Positions 10,779 to 23,800 of a DNA stretch of 64,000 nt are shown in pieces. The notes beneath the pieces were generated by a model that saw only the letters and a list, made by a program, of their open reading frames with translations, had not been told where the DNA came from and did not search any database. Made by a program: the position numbers and the translations under genes. Position 1 is the stretch's first letter, and each line of letters starts with the position of its first letter. Source of the stretch: Sycon ciliatum (taxonomy: Eukaryota > Porifera > Calcarea > Leucosolenida > Sycettidae); assembly GCF_964019385.1 (NCBI RefSeq), contig NC_088655.1:15558357-15622356 (forward strand). The letters are read 5' to 3'.

Positions 10779-13700
10779 AGAGAGAGACAGAGAGAGAGAT
10801 AGAGAGAGAGAGGGAGAGAGAGATGAAGAGTGACAGGGGGAGACTGTCAGACAGCGATAGATAGAGCATATGTCACGGTATTATCGAAGCTTTTGTTGCA
10901 GGCAGTCCACCTACCCTTCCCATGTCTCACACAGGGTGGGACGAACACCAGCTTTTTCATTCTCACCTTTGTTACTTCCAAGCTTCATCAGCTCGCTCAT
11001 GCTGCGCCGACGTACGTAGCTACTTCTCAACGAGCCACCTCTACCTGCAGCTGCCGGTCCGACGGCATTGCTGCCGTGTGGTAGGTGTAAAGCCGTCATG
11101 TCGGGTGAGGCGGATGTGGAGGAACAGAATACGTTGTCCTCGCTGTCGGCCGTATTGAGAAAGTCAGCACTTGCCGAGCGACTTGCCGGTTCCTGGATTT
11201 GCCGACCGTGTTCCAAAATATTCTCATAGTCATTCTGCTTGCGATCCTTGCTGCCATGACGGCCGAGGGTGAAAATATTCTCAAAGTTGTTCTGTCGGTT
11301 GGCGGCACTTTTCTTGTTTGATTTCTTAGCAGCTTTGCTGCTGCTGCCAGTGCTACCGGATGTCTTCTTAGTTGAAGTGCTGCTGCCCACGGCTAGGTCT
11401 AGCTCATGTCGTGGCTTCTGCATAAACATGCATGCCTATACGGAACAACAGGGAGCAGAATAACTACTCATAGGCACATTCAATACTGGAGGTGAATATC
11501 AGTTATTCTAACACTCTCATTTTTAGTTTGCAACTCTATGCAACACATACATGTACATGTATGTGTTGGACATCAACTGTGGTGGTAATGAAATCCTAGA
11601 ACAAAGGTGTTGAGATACACGTGCTACTAATAAACATAGGAATGACTGAATGATCCATGTACAGGTGGGACTTCTTGTTCACTTGGCTTCATTGCGAGGC
11701 TGGTCGCTGTGGGGAGGCTGGTCGCTGTGCGCTCTGCTGATCAGATGAAAGATTGTTGAAGCAGCTTCATGAAGCTGTTCAGAGATAAACATGCCGCGCG
11801 TACACGTGCATGCAGCTTCACTCCGTAACGGTGCTGATGTCTATCAAGGGAATTGCACAGTTCGGACTGTGTAACCATAGCAACTGGCTTACCGGTGCTG
11901 TCACTCTCTGGTCATCGATGCGATCGCCTTGCATCTTCGTGATCATGGCGAAGAATTCCTTGTCCTCTGATTTCGCCTTGACGGGTCTCTGCAGTGTCGG
12001 TGTCTCTGGTGCCACACTATTCCGCTTGCTTAGGCGTGCTGAGTTCCTTAGCCTGGCAGGGATGATGACACAAACAGAGAGATTGTCAAGCTCAGATTTG
12101 GACGGAAAGGTCGGCCCTAGTCACTTTCTGTGTACACTGTACTTCCTGACCACCCCTTGGGGCCGGAGTAAGCGGTCTTTAGTGGCAGGTGGTCCTTAGT
12201 AAGAGGTTTGCACTGCACAAATAATTATGATATGAATGTGAAACCGTTCGTGCCTGGTGAAGTGGTCTTTAGTACCAGGCTGGTCTCTAGTCACGGTGGT
12301 CTTTAGTACCAGGCTGGTCTCTAGTCACGGTGGTCTTTAGTACCAGGCTGGTCTCTAGTCACGGTGGTCTTAAGTTAAAGGTTTTACTGTATATCGTTCT
12401 ATGATCCTATTATACGGGTTGTGCACATTATGCCATGGTTCCCACCCATGCCCAGCAAGCCGACTCCACTATGGCCGCAAAGCATACATGTTGGGTTGGC
12501 AGATTAACTTATGTGTGCTAAGTAAAGAGGGCTAGTCAGGGGTTGCGAGTCCGGAGATTCACTTACCGGAGCTCAGTATGCAGCACAAGAAGTGGTTTCG
12601 CCTAAGCTAGTACTGTAAAACATGTAATTTAGGTGCATTAAAATTTCGGTGTCAGGGACCTGCCAGGTTTCAGGTGTAATGTAGAATTAGGTGACCAGCG
12701 TTCCCTTCACATACAGTGCATGCTCTAGTGCCTTTTAGGTGTAATTTAATTTTAGGTGCCTGTTTTCTCTACCGAAATCACCGAAAGTAAAGTTACACCG
12801 AAAATTACATGTTTTACAGTACATCGTCGCTGTGCCGTGGCTTTGCAAATCCATAGAAAACATCTCAACGGATGATTCACTTGCATCACCTCTACAGGGT
12901 AACTGCTAGCACTGTGAGTGAAATAATTATTTAGAATACATTCAAAAACCATGGACATAGACTATCCGCATTGGCCAGTGAATGCAGTGCTTCAAGATCA
13001 CGCACGTTTGAAACCGCTTGAAGATGCTGGGCGTGAGTGGTCGGTTGTTGTCCTTGGTCGGTGTTCCCTGTTCGCGGTTCGCCTCGATCTTGGCCAGCTC
13101 TATGTCCTCGCTGATGGTGTCTGCCTGGACCTCGCGCACTGTGGAGTGCAGCTCCCTCTGTGTCCTGGACGAGTGCTGCTGAGCAGGTAGCATGGACCTA
13201 CCCTGAGGGGTACTAGGTGCAGTCATATCTTCATCAAACTCCACCGAGAGTGCATCGGATGACGTAGAAATGACCTGCGTGAACGTTAGGTGACATAAAC
13301 AATTGGATTGAGTTTAAAAATATTCCCAGGCATTCTTACATACATGACTTGTGATAGAAGTAAAGAAGGTATGTGTCTCACAAATCGCCATATTTCAGAC
13401 ACAGATGCATTCTGCCTTCCCTACTCCTGTCTGACTTAGGAGAGTGTATGCCAATTTTATGTAATGTGCAAATTTCACACCCATATATTTACACTGAAAC
13501 TCTCATCAACACCCACACAGTTACAGACAGATAGACGGACAGACAGGCAGACAAACAGTCCCATACACCCACTTCTACCACACGCACGCACGCATGCACC
13601 CCCCCCCCCCCCACCCCACCCCCTCCTCCCACCGACACAAACACACCCGCTCACCCACCCACCCACCGCCACAGACACACCACCACACACACACACCCAT

Positions 13701-14847
13701 ACTCCCTCCCCCCCCACCCGCACGCACCCCCCCCCCCCCCACCCACCCACACACACACACAAGCAAACACAGGCACACACATTATACACGTGATACGTCT
13801 TGTGGTCATACATGATTACTCACATTATCACGGATCTCATGCACCATTTCATTGATCTCATCATTGTCCATGCCGCAGTGCAGTGACTCCAGCCACTGGG
13901 CTAGATCTGAGTAAGCAGAGGAAGTATTGAAGTTAATCTCCTTGGTTGATACGAGGAGGTAGGGGTGGGTTTGGGATGGGGAATCAAGTGGAGTGGTAAC
14001 CAATAAACTATTTGCCACTGAGCTCTGTTTGTACAATCCACTCCATTCGTTTTGCAGCATGGCGTGTTTTGAGTCTCACTCAGTGCTGACCAGTGCTACG
14101 GACACAAGAAAGAGTCGATAACGCCAAGAGTGTGCAACTCTCTGGGCTATGGGCGCTCTGTGAGGCCCATTGCCTCCTGGCTACGTAGTGAGATGAAGAG
14201 CAAGCTGCCTGCTTGTGAGTGTTCCTACAGTGCTGGCAACTGAAATCCGACCCCCTGGGCGGTGCGTTCACTTTCTAGCGGCCTCTATTTCGTAGTGTTT
14301 CGATGTGAGCGCACCGCTCAGGGGGTCGGATTTCAGTTGCCACCACTGTACTTTTGGCAGCAACACGTGCAATACGGTAAGTTTAAAGCACAGCAGCACA
14401 CTGTCAGCAACATCATTTAAAAGAGAGAAACAGACAACATGGCTCAGCCTTAGTGGAAGGCACACACACGCACGCACGCACATACACAAACAACCATGCA
14501 CACACATTCGCGTCTCCCATACACATATCGCATGCAAGATGCAAACAGAAATGCCTTGTTTGATAGGACAGAACAGGGGAATAGAACTACACATTTGAGT
14601 TCACTTCCTTCTTACCGTTGCCCTGCAATGGACAGGTTGGAAGAAGAGCTAGGCGAATAGTGACAAGCAGCAGTTTGACACTTGTTAGCTGACAACGCTG
14701 ACGACTAGGGCTTGGCTGGTCATGGCTACCACCGGCTTCTTCAATGCATGGTGCTAGTTGATTGTTCCACAACTCTGCCAGCCAACTATAGGCACAAACA
14801 TATGCATGCCACAAGACAGACACATACACACACACACAGATACAGAC

Positions 14848-14880
<33 letters not shown>

Positions 14881-17800
14881 CACAGACAGAAAAACATATA
14901 CACAGACACACAGACAGGCACACAGACAGACACACAGACAGACATACACATGCAGAGAAGCACACATCAACACACTGACTAACACAATGAGACAACAGAA
15001 GCAACATGACTAGAACAAGAAGGGCGGTGTGAAATTCTTATACCCTAAAGAGAGTTTACAGGGTTGGATGATTACAGGACATGGTGCCAACTGGTTAGAG
15101 AGGCAGTATGCCACAAATACCGAGGTGGAGATACAGTAACTAACTATCAATCATATTCACACATATCTGCTGGACGAGTACGCATGGCCTATGCAATATA
15201 GGGATCCACGAATTAGGGATCAGCATGCATTCCATCAGACAGCAACGCAAGCAAAGAGAAGCAGATTGTTTGCGTGCACACAGGTGCAGCAGAAAACACA
15301 GCTAGCATACCGAAGCGGACTCTGGGAATGTAGAGATGTATTTTTTTTTTTTTTACAAAATCCACATTTCTCCAGACACTGGGGTGAATGTTGGAGTGTG
15401 GTGGTGGGGCCCATTAAGCTCCGCGTATACAATCAACTTTGCGTATTACAACACTCGGCGGGGCATCAGAAAAGTGTCCTTTTTCGCAAAGTGTCCTCAT
15501 GCCCAATGTCTCATTATATTATGTATTACAGTGGGATGGGACTTTGCTCTGTGCATGGAAATTCTGTTGTTATTCGCGAATTGTCGTTATATCCGCAGTC
15601 GTTATTAGCGAAGTTGACTGTGTCAATGATCACAATACCATACCTTGCTACTGCTGCCGGGTCGGATGACTGAATCGGGCAGGAAAAGAAGACGTTTGGT
15701 CCTGCAGGTAACAACCAGATACGCACAACATCTCTGCTGAAATCAGCTACTAGTACAGCTAACGTGACATGAATCTTGAGAAGCCAAGTGAGGCTTCAGT
15801 GTGATGAATGGATTTGGGATTCCAATCGAAGGTCTGAAGGGAAGCTGTGTGTGTACACGCTAGAGGGAAACGCGAAATCACTGCACACGGCATAAAGCCA
15901 TCACTGCACACGGCATAAAGCCATCACTGCACACGGCATAAAGCCATCACTGCACACAGCATAAAGCCATCACTGCACACAGTATAAAGCCATCACTGCA
16001 CACAGTATAAAGCCATCACTGCACACAGTATAAAGCCATCACTGCACACAGTATAAAGCCATCACTGCACACAGTATAAAGCCATCACTGCACACAGTAT
16101 AAAGCCATCACTGCACACAGTATAAAGCCATCACTGCACACAGTATAAAGCCATCACTGCACACAGTATAAAGCCATCACTGCACACAGTATAAAGCCAT
16201 CACTGCACACAGTATAAAGCCATCACTGCACACAGTATAAAGCCATCACTGCACACAGTATAAAGCCATCACTGCACACAGTATAAAGCCATCACTGCAC
16301 ACAGTATAAAGCCATCACTGAACACAGTATAAAGCCATCACTGCACACAGTATAAAGCCATCACTGCACACAGTATAAAGCCATCACTGCACACAGTATA
16401 AAGACTGTGAATACAGGCTCTTCTTTCCATGCTGTTACAATTTATCTACGCTGTTACTTCTCGGATACAGCAGCGGAATATAGGTTTTTATGCCAAGAAG
16501 AAGGACACACTTCAGGCTCTTGAACTTTTCGAATACATTTATAGGAAACCCCGGCAAAAAAAATGAACACATGGTGTCTCACCTAGCACTAGCTGACTAT
16601 AGCCAAGGAAAGTGAATAGCTTGTTGATCCTCTGCCATACATCATTGATCCAGGCAATGCACTGTTCTTGACCAGACGGCAGCTCTGCTCCTGATCCGGT
16701 TATCATTGCTACATCACTGACATACACAATAGCAATATAGCAGAATGGATGAATATCTATTGCCGGTTTGATTGCCAAGTATCATCTCTGGCTTGGGGGG
16801 GGAGGGGGGGGGGATGTATGACTTGGGGTTGGCGCTACATTGGTAAGGCAAAGACAATGAAAGAAAGCAGGTAAAAATGATGTCAAACTCATTGATAGGG
16901 CCTACACAGGGTCAGAATTAACTAAAGGGCGCCTTTACTTTCAACTTTGCTACCGTTATCTCTGGACCACATCGTGGGCTTCTCTCAGCATTCATTATTG
17001 TGATTTCGTTTTCGTGTGAAACTCGGCTAGAGGCCAAGTATTCCGCATCCGGAGGAACGTCACCATCCTCAAGGATCAAGGCGCAGATGCATCTCCTAAA
17101 TCGACGAGAAGTGAGTAGATCAGGTCCACCGCCAAGTGGTCAAAGATAGAAAAACCCAATCGCTGCATCCATGCTTCCCTCCTAGCCTAAATCAAGGGCT
17201 CTCCTAGGATACGTGAAGCAGAAATCACTACATGCAGGCCATGCACTACCGACCTGCTGCAGGTGTGTGCGTGAACATCGGCTGCTCTGGCAATGACAAG
17301 TTGGCGCTGTAGATGCCGCTGAAGCTGCCCGCCGAGCGGCTCAACGTCCCAGCGCCATCGGATGTGGAAAAACCGGTGCCAGCTGCGTGGGTCCAGACCG
17401 ATAGGGCTGTTTGCAAGTAACACAGGGGACACACAAACACCCAGTGGTTAGTTTCATACACAAACTCAATACAGTCAAGCTTGCGAATAGCGATGATCGG
17501 TCATGCATGATAAAAGTGTCGTTATTCACGAGTTGTTGTTATACCCGAGGTTGGCATTCACATGCATGATTGCATACTTGAATTGCTAAGTCTTGATGCT
17601 TTCACTGGCCAGGGGCAAAGCCGTGGTACTAAACAACTGCCAAGAGCCATGGAACCACAGAACATGTTTGCTAGGTGAGATACTGTTGTGGACCTCGACG
17701 TCCGTTGAGAAGTCAATCGGGCACGTGGCGCTGGCCTTGCAGCCGTGAGTACTGCTGGTCCGTTTTTACAGTGTATACCGTCAGGCGAAATTACTGGTCA

Positions 17801-20800
17801 GTCGGCGACACGCATTTTTCACAAAAAATTGCGTTTCACCTGCTGGGAGAGTGCGCGTGTACTCGAGTCTCATCCTGAGCACGTTTTTTTCTTTCTTTTT
17901 TCAGCTCCAGTATAGCTGTATTTTTCATTGCAAAGCCGTCCTCGATTGTTGTGTTCGTTATTCAAACGAAGTGGACACTCAATCATGAAGGCAGAGGACA
18001 TAGGAGCCTGAGTGGAGTTTCTCGTGGCATAGGACGGCCACACAGAGACACTTTGGGATTTTCTGAATATAAAATACCGTACGCACGATGCTGAGATCAA
18101 TTTGTGCGATATCAAATTGTTTGTGATCTACCACATCGAGCAGAACGGGATCCAAACACAAGCTTACCGACGGTTAGGCTGCCGACCTGACTGGACAAAT
18201 GATCCCTGGCTTCACAAGGCGCCAGAAGTCGGACACCATGTCCTTTGCCGCGACGTCCATCTCCAAAAAGAACTCCATCTTCGTCGTGAAAAGGCTTGAA
18301 ATACTCAATATTCAACCGAGATTCGCGGTCTCACCCTTTCTCAGATCGAATCATATTTTGTTGTAGCAGTTGCAGGGCAGATCACCGCCACTACTTCAAC
18401 AGAAGATGGCTCCAAAGCATGTCTGGAACAAGCCATATCGAGGTTGCAAGCCACCCCTCTCAGCACTTTTTTTGAAGAAATTCGAAATTTCAATGGTGGA
18501 AGATATACTATGAAGAGAATTTCAAAAAGTATGTTTCGCGGAGCGATCGCTCAACCTACATCATTAAAACTTTGCAGGATGGTTCAGACGTACATGCTAG
18601 GCATGGAACCACAGAAGATGATATCATAGCTGACACACAGAGTCACACACACAGCAGATTCGTGTGCACAGATACGAAATTAGTGGACGTCGTCATCTTC
18701 TTCCCGCTGATCTCAAATGTACTATGACGTGCTATTTCGCCTGACGGTGAGCTACAGTGCGTGTACGCGCTAAAGGCCCTGGTCATTCCACCAGATTCCA
18801 ATGTACACAACAGTAGGACACAACTGCAGAGTTGTGACCAAGATCTAAGCATACACTTGCAAGTACGCCAAACATGTTTATTCGGACAGGCTTACCCAGT
18901 CGTATCCAAGGTAACCATGAGGTGCAACACCCCGACAAGGCGGTACAGACCGCCTGGCAGTGCGCCCTCGTTCAGCCACAGAGTCTGATCGCCGTGGAGA
19001 CAGCTGAGCAGTTCGCCCAAACCATTCTGTATGGACTGTGCTGAGCTGCTCTCGACAACCAGTATGCAGTGACGAGGCGGCGGTGATTGCCGTGAACTTG
19101 AAGTGGCGGAGCGATCACCACATGTCTCGTAGTCTTCCTCAACCAGCATACCTGTGCACACCAGCACACACATTCACATGCACACATGTGAACACACACG
19201 TACAATAAAACCTGTGACTAACGACCACCCCTTGGGGCCAGAGAAAGCGGTCTTTACTGGCAGGTGGTCCTTAGTTAGAGGTTTGCACCGCACAACCATA
19301 CAATAAAACCTGTGACTAACGAACACCCCTTGGGGCCAGAGAAAACGGTCTTTAGTGGCAGGTGGTCCTTAGTTAGAGGTTTGCACCGCACAACCATGAT
19401 TATAGGAATGTGAGACCGTCCGCGCCTGGTGAAGTGGTCTGTAGTACCAGGCTGGTTGCTAGCTACGGTGGTCTTTAGTTACAGGTTTACTGTACAAAAG
19501 AGAGTGATGTCTACTAGCAGAATACCATGATCATGAACGTCGATGAACCACCAAAAGACACTAACACTAACTTTGACTTCTTACACCACCATAATCGTAT
19601 ATTGTGATATAAAGCAAAGACTCTCTGCCGAACAGAGTTCTCTCATCTTTAGTTGGACTTACGACTTACCTGTTCTGTGCAGCATTTTTAGTATCCTATC
19701 CTGTTCACCGTGCTGTCCTCGCAAAGAGCAACCCAGCATGTCCACCTTCACCTTTTCTGCCTTCAGTGCACTCTGCAAGTCATACAGATATTACGCATGG
19801 GAACAAGTCAACATCCACACAAGTTCACATAGTCATTCACAGAAGTGGAGCCAGTTACATAATTCACATACACATCAGGTTAGTGAGAAGCAATTTCGAG
19901 CAGCTTCATCTGTAGAAAGTAGTTGGGTGGACACACCCATTCCCCAAGCGCTGCACAAGACCGACCCAATTCTTACCGTACCGTTTCGAAAATATTGCCA
20001 TTTGTCAGGTAAGAGTGAAACAATCATTGATTGAACTGGTATGTGGAAGTCCCTTGATGTGTACATTAAATTTTGTGCACAGTTGCACGCTACATCTCTC
20101 CGACTTGCCGTGAAAGTGCAGGCAAAGTCTCATTCCAAATTTTTGGACTGTGCTGTGTTGCTATCAGTTAAGATAAATCGTACGGGTTGCTCATCTCATC
20201 AATGTCAACATTTACCCTTGTCAGCTAAGGAGAGTACACATGGTCACAAGTACTTACCAAAAGGCACCGGGCAAGGCTTGTGGCAATCTCGGATTTGCCG
20301 CATGCAGGCGGGCCACTGAACAGTACCTTGCCTTGTAGACGAAACTGCAATACGCCAAACAACACAATAGAAATGTTAGTGTCAGCATTTCAATGGCAGA
20401 GAGGTTATTGGGAGAGTGTTCTTATGAGCGAGTTCATACATGACTTGACTAAATGCACTCCAGCAGTATAGGGAAGGTTAGACCAGGACCCACCGTTGAC
20501 CAAGAAAGATAACCATGCCCCTTTCTGACACTGTATGTAACATTTAACTTCCCATGCCTTAGTCAATCCTGGAAGAATACTCTAATTTCAGAAACGTTCG
20601 GTGCTCAATATTTTCGGTATGAGAGCAACAGGCCAGGTTAGGTGAACAGACATTTTAGGTACAAGAAGCAGTTCCCTATTGGATTATGTGTCTTAGTGTT
20701 TGTTCGGTGTATTGAAATTTTAGGTATATAACAGACGCACCGAAAGCACCGAAAATAAAAGTACACCGAAAATTTGTGAAATTACAGTACATAGTTATAC

Positions 20801-23800
20801 TGCTGTGGACATTGAGATCCTATGGGATAACTGGGGCCGGCGTCCCTACAGCCTTAGCACATATATGCATTGTAGTTCACGTACACACTGCAAAAATGCA
20901 CCAACAGTGCTCTCGGCTACAAGGCCAGCGGCCCGTGCCCGCTTGACTTCTCAACGGATTTTAATATCCACAACAGTAGCTAATAATACCTTGTCAAGAT
21001 AGGACCGGAGGGTGTTCATTGGTATTAGTGTCTGGTAGCTGAGCTGATCAAGACGACCTTCACCGATGCCTGCAGACAGAGAATAACAGAGAATGACACC
21101 AGCAGGAACAGCGTTCAGGAATGTGTTGCAAAAAATGGCATCGGGCAACGGCCCAGACGCCAGAGAAGTCTACGGAACGGCTATTTATAGACACTACACA
21201 CTCTACTTAGCTGAAAACAATGTTTTTTTTCACATTGCTGGGTATGTCTGTGCTGTTTCCTCTCGCCCTAAACATCAGTACTTGCCTAGCTTGTCTGCAC
21301 AGGCTAGACAGAGGTATATAAAACGAAAATGTCATTGTTCGAGTGAGACTCTGCTAGAGGCTGAGTTTTCCGCATCCGTAGGAATGCCACCACCCTTCAA
21401 GGATCAAGGCGCAGATGCAGCTCCCAAAGGGGTGGGAGAGGTACATAGGGAGTATTCAAATTGCAGTCCATACAAAGAAAGTCGGCGCGGTTTAAACTAC
21501 GAAGGTCAAATTATCGGTGGTATTGAGGTAGAGGTCTGTCGTTCGTGACAGGAAGTCTGGGTGCGGCTTATACTCCGGAAAATATGGCAATCGCATAACC
21601 TCTAGAGCATACATTAGACTCCATGGGGCTACATGTATGTGTACACAGATCTAACATACCCTTTAGGGACACAGTGATGCTCTTCTCCTCTCCAAAGAGC
21701 TGGTATGGTGATGTGCCCGCGGCATCGTTGATTCCTTCATCACTGGGTAGAGTCTGGGCATCCGGTCTCCACTTCTACGAAAGAACACAAGCAAACACAA
21801 GTAGCAGTATGATATATCACTCATAATGATGACATACAGCCAGGATATTGTACTTCGGATGACATCATAGCCTGTCATGGGAATTCATTCACATCTTTCT
21901 GAGGAAGAGGGGAGGGGAGTGGCGAGGGGGAGGGTAGTGGAGAGGGGGAGGGGGAGGGGAGAAGGAGAGGGAGGTGATTAAAACATAATTTTTTGAAAGA
22001 ACCTACAGTTCATACCTTATCCTGTCCAGCTGAGTACATTCTGACTGAGTCCACGCCTAGGCCAATGTCGCTGGCATACACAGTCGATGCCTTCAGCTGG
22101 CCAGCTGTCGGTAGTACAACATTACTGCCACTGCTGGTGTTACAACAGCTTCCAGCGCTGTTAGCCGTGATTGAACTACTCCATGATGTTATGGACTTTA
22201 GTGTGGCAGTTTTCACCACCGGGTCATGTGTACCAACGGCTAGGTGGCTGGCCTGCAGAACAAAACAAGGGAGCCGAGTAGGATGATGATGTCACTCTAC
22301 TTACTTCAGTTGAAACCTGGTTTCCATGACAACTCACAACACTGGCCTATCGTGGTGTTTCAACACGTGGTCTCTGAAACCAGGTTGACCCTTCCACATT
22401 TCCCATATTCAGTGGAAGAACATAGTGGTCCTTCAGCCAAGGTGGCTGCTGAAACCAGGTGGCTGCTGAAACCAGGTGGTTGCTAAAACCGGGCGGTTGC
22501 TTGAGCCAGCTGGTCTGTTGACCAGGTTCATCAGCAGTGTACTAGTAGTGCAGTTTTTCCAACTAAAGGGTGTTCCTTGCTGTTGTGCTTAGCCTTGCAG
22601 ATGTACCAAGGACACACAGGTCTGTCTAAAAAAAGGCCTATCCCAGGTTTGATGAAATTCACTGTCTGCCATCAAAGGAAAGCCAATAGCGTCAGATAAT
22701 CCTACAGCACACAAAGTTTGCTTACTGGTGGTATGGCTCGATGCTGCAGACATTCCGTGGGCAGAGGTTGCGAAACAGACTTGCATATAGCTGACAAGTG
22801 CCTATCAAGTGTCTTCCACACATCCGTCTCCAGCCTAGACCAGCTTGTTCTTCTGGTGATTGTGACCGTTCCAAGATTGATGCTTGTGTCTCCTTGCACA
22901 CCTGCGGAAAGAAATGATAAAGATTACAGTTCGCATGACACTCGGTCACACAGAGGTTTCCGCATCCATAGGAAAGCCATCATCCCGTGGGATCAATGCG
23001 CCTACGCAGCTTCTAAAGCGGACCCGTGGATGGTGTGGAACAAACAACCTAGGCATGCCCGCCGGTGCAGCTAAATGATGTCACACATAGAGTCTGGCGT
23101 ATGCTGTAAAAGGACTGGCTTATTTTCTGACTGTCTGTCCGTCTGTCTGTCAATCTCGCCTGTTGCTTGACCATGAATAACTGGGGAGCATTTGGACACC
23201 AGATGGTATCTCAAATATTCCTGCTATGCTTTCAATGACACCCAACATCAGATACAGGCTAAAGAACTACCCGAGACTTACCATATCCCTGTCCACTGTT
23301 GAGATAGGGAAATTGTAAGACGACGTCTAGCTCGCACGCACACTCATCTATGCAGTGAGAAAGCAAAGACAAAGTGCAGGAGCAAAACATGCCCTCAATA
23401 CCACCATTCATTACACAGCGGATTGCGACAGGAATATCAAGACACAAGACCTGAAAGCAAGTACAAAATCATTAGAAATGAGGATAGAGGATGGGGTGAA
23501 AATCACAACATCATTATACTCTGTCAGGGAAAATTTTTACAAGGAGTGCAACTTTATTCCTCAAATATCTTTGCGGGGATACAAATGCTAAGGAGAAAAT
23601 TGGACACGTCAATCGTCACTGAGCTCACCTTGCCGGTAGGGCAACCTCAAAAAGGATATTGAAATGTGGTTATTCTTGATATAATTATTAAATGTAAATA
23701 TACAAAATTTCAGCAGCTTTTCAATTTCGGCTATATTCGGCACTGACCCAAAACGCCCAAATTACAACGCCGATGAAATGTTTCACAAGTCTCGTTGTGG

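Noticed and set aside
10483-10869. Ser/Leu-rich 128-residue frame
   Set aside because: GA microsatellite translated on the minus strand; lies inside intron 21.
15877-16403. CRISPR array
   Set aside because: The 23-bp units are directly adjacent with no spacers, in an intron of an animal gene: a plain tandem repeat.
18112-18315. Minus-strand exon ([20 protein letters not shown] or [18 protein letters not shown])
   Set aside because: A donor-like GTAAGC follows, but exons 13 and 14 join in phase without it and the peptides do not match CTTNBP2.
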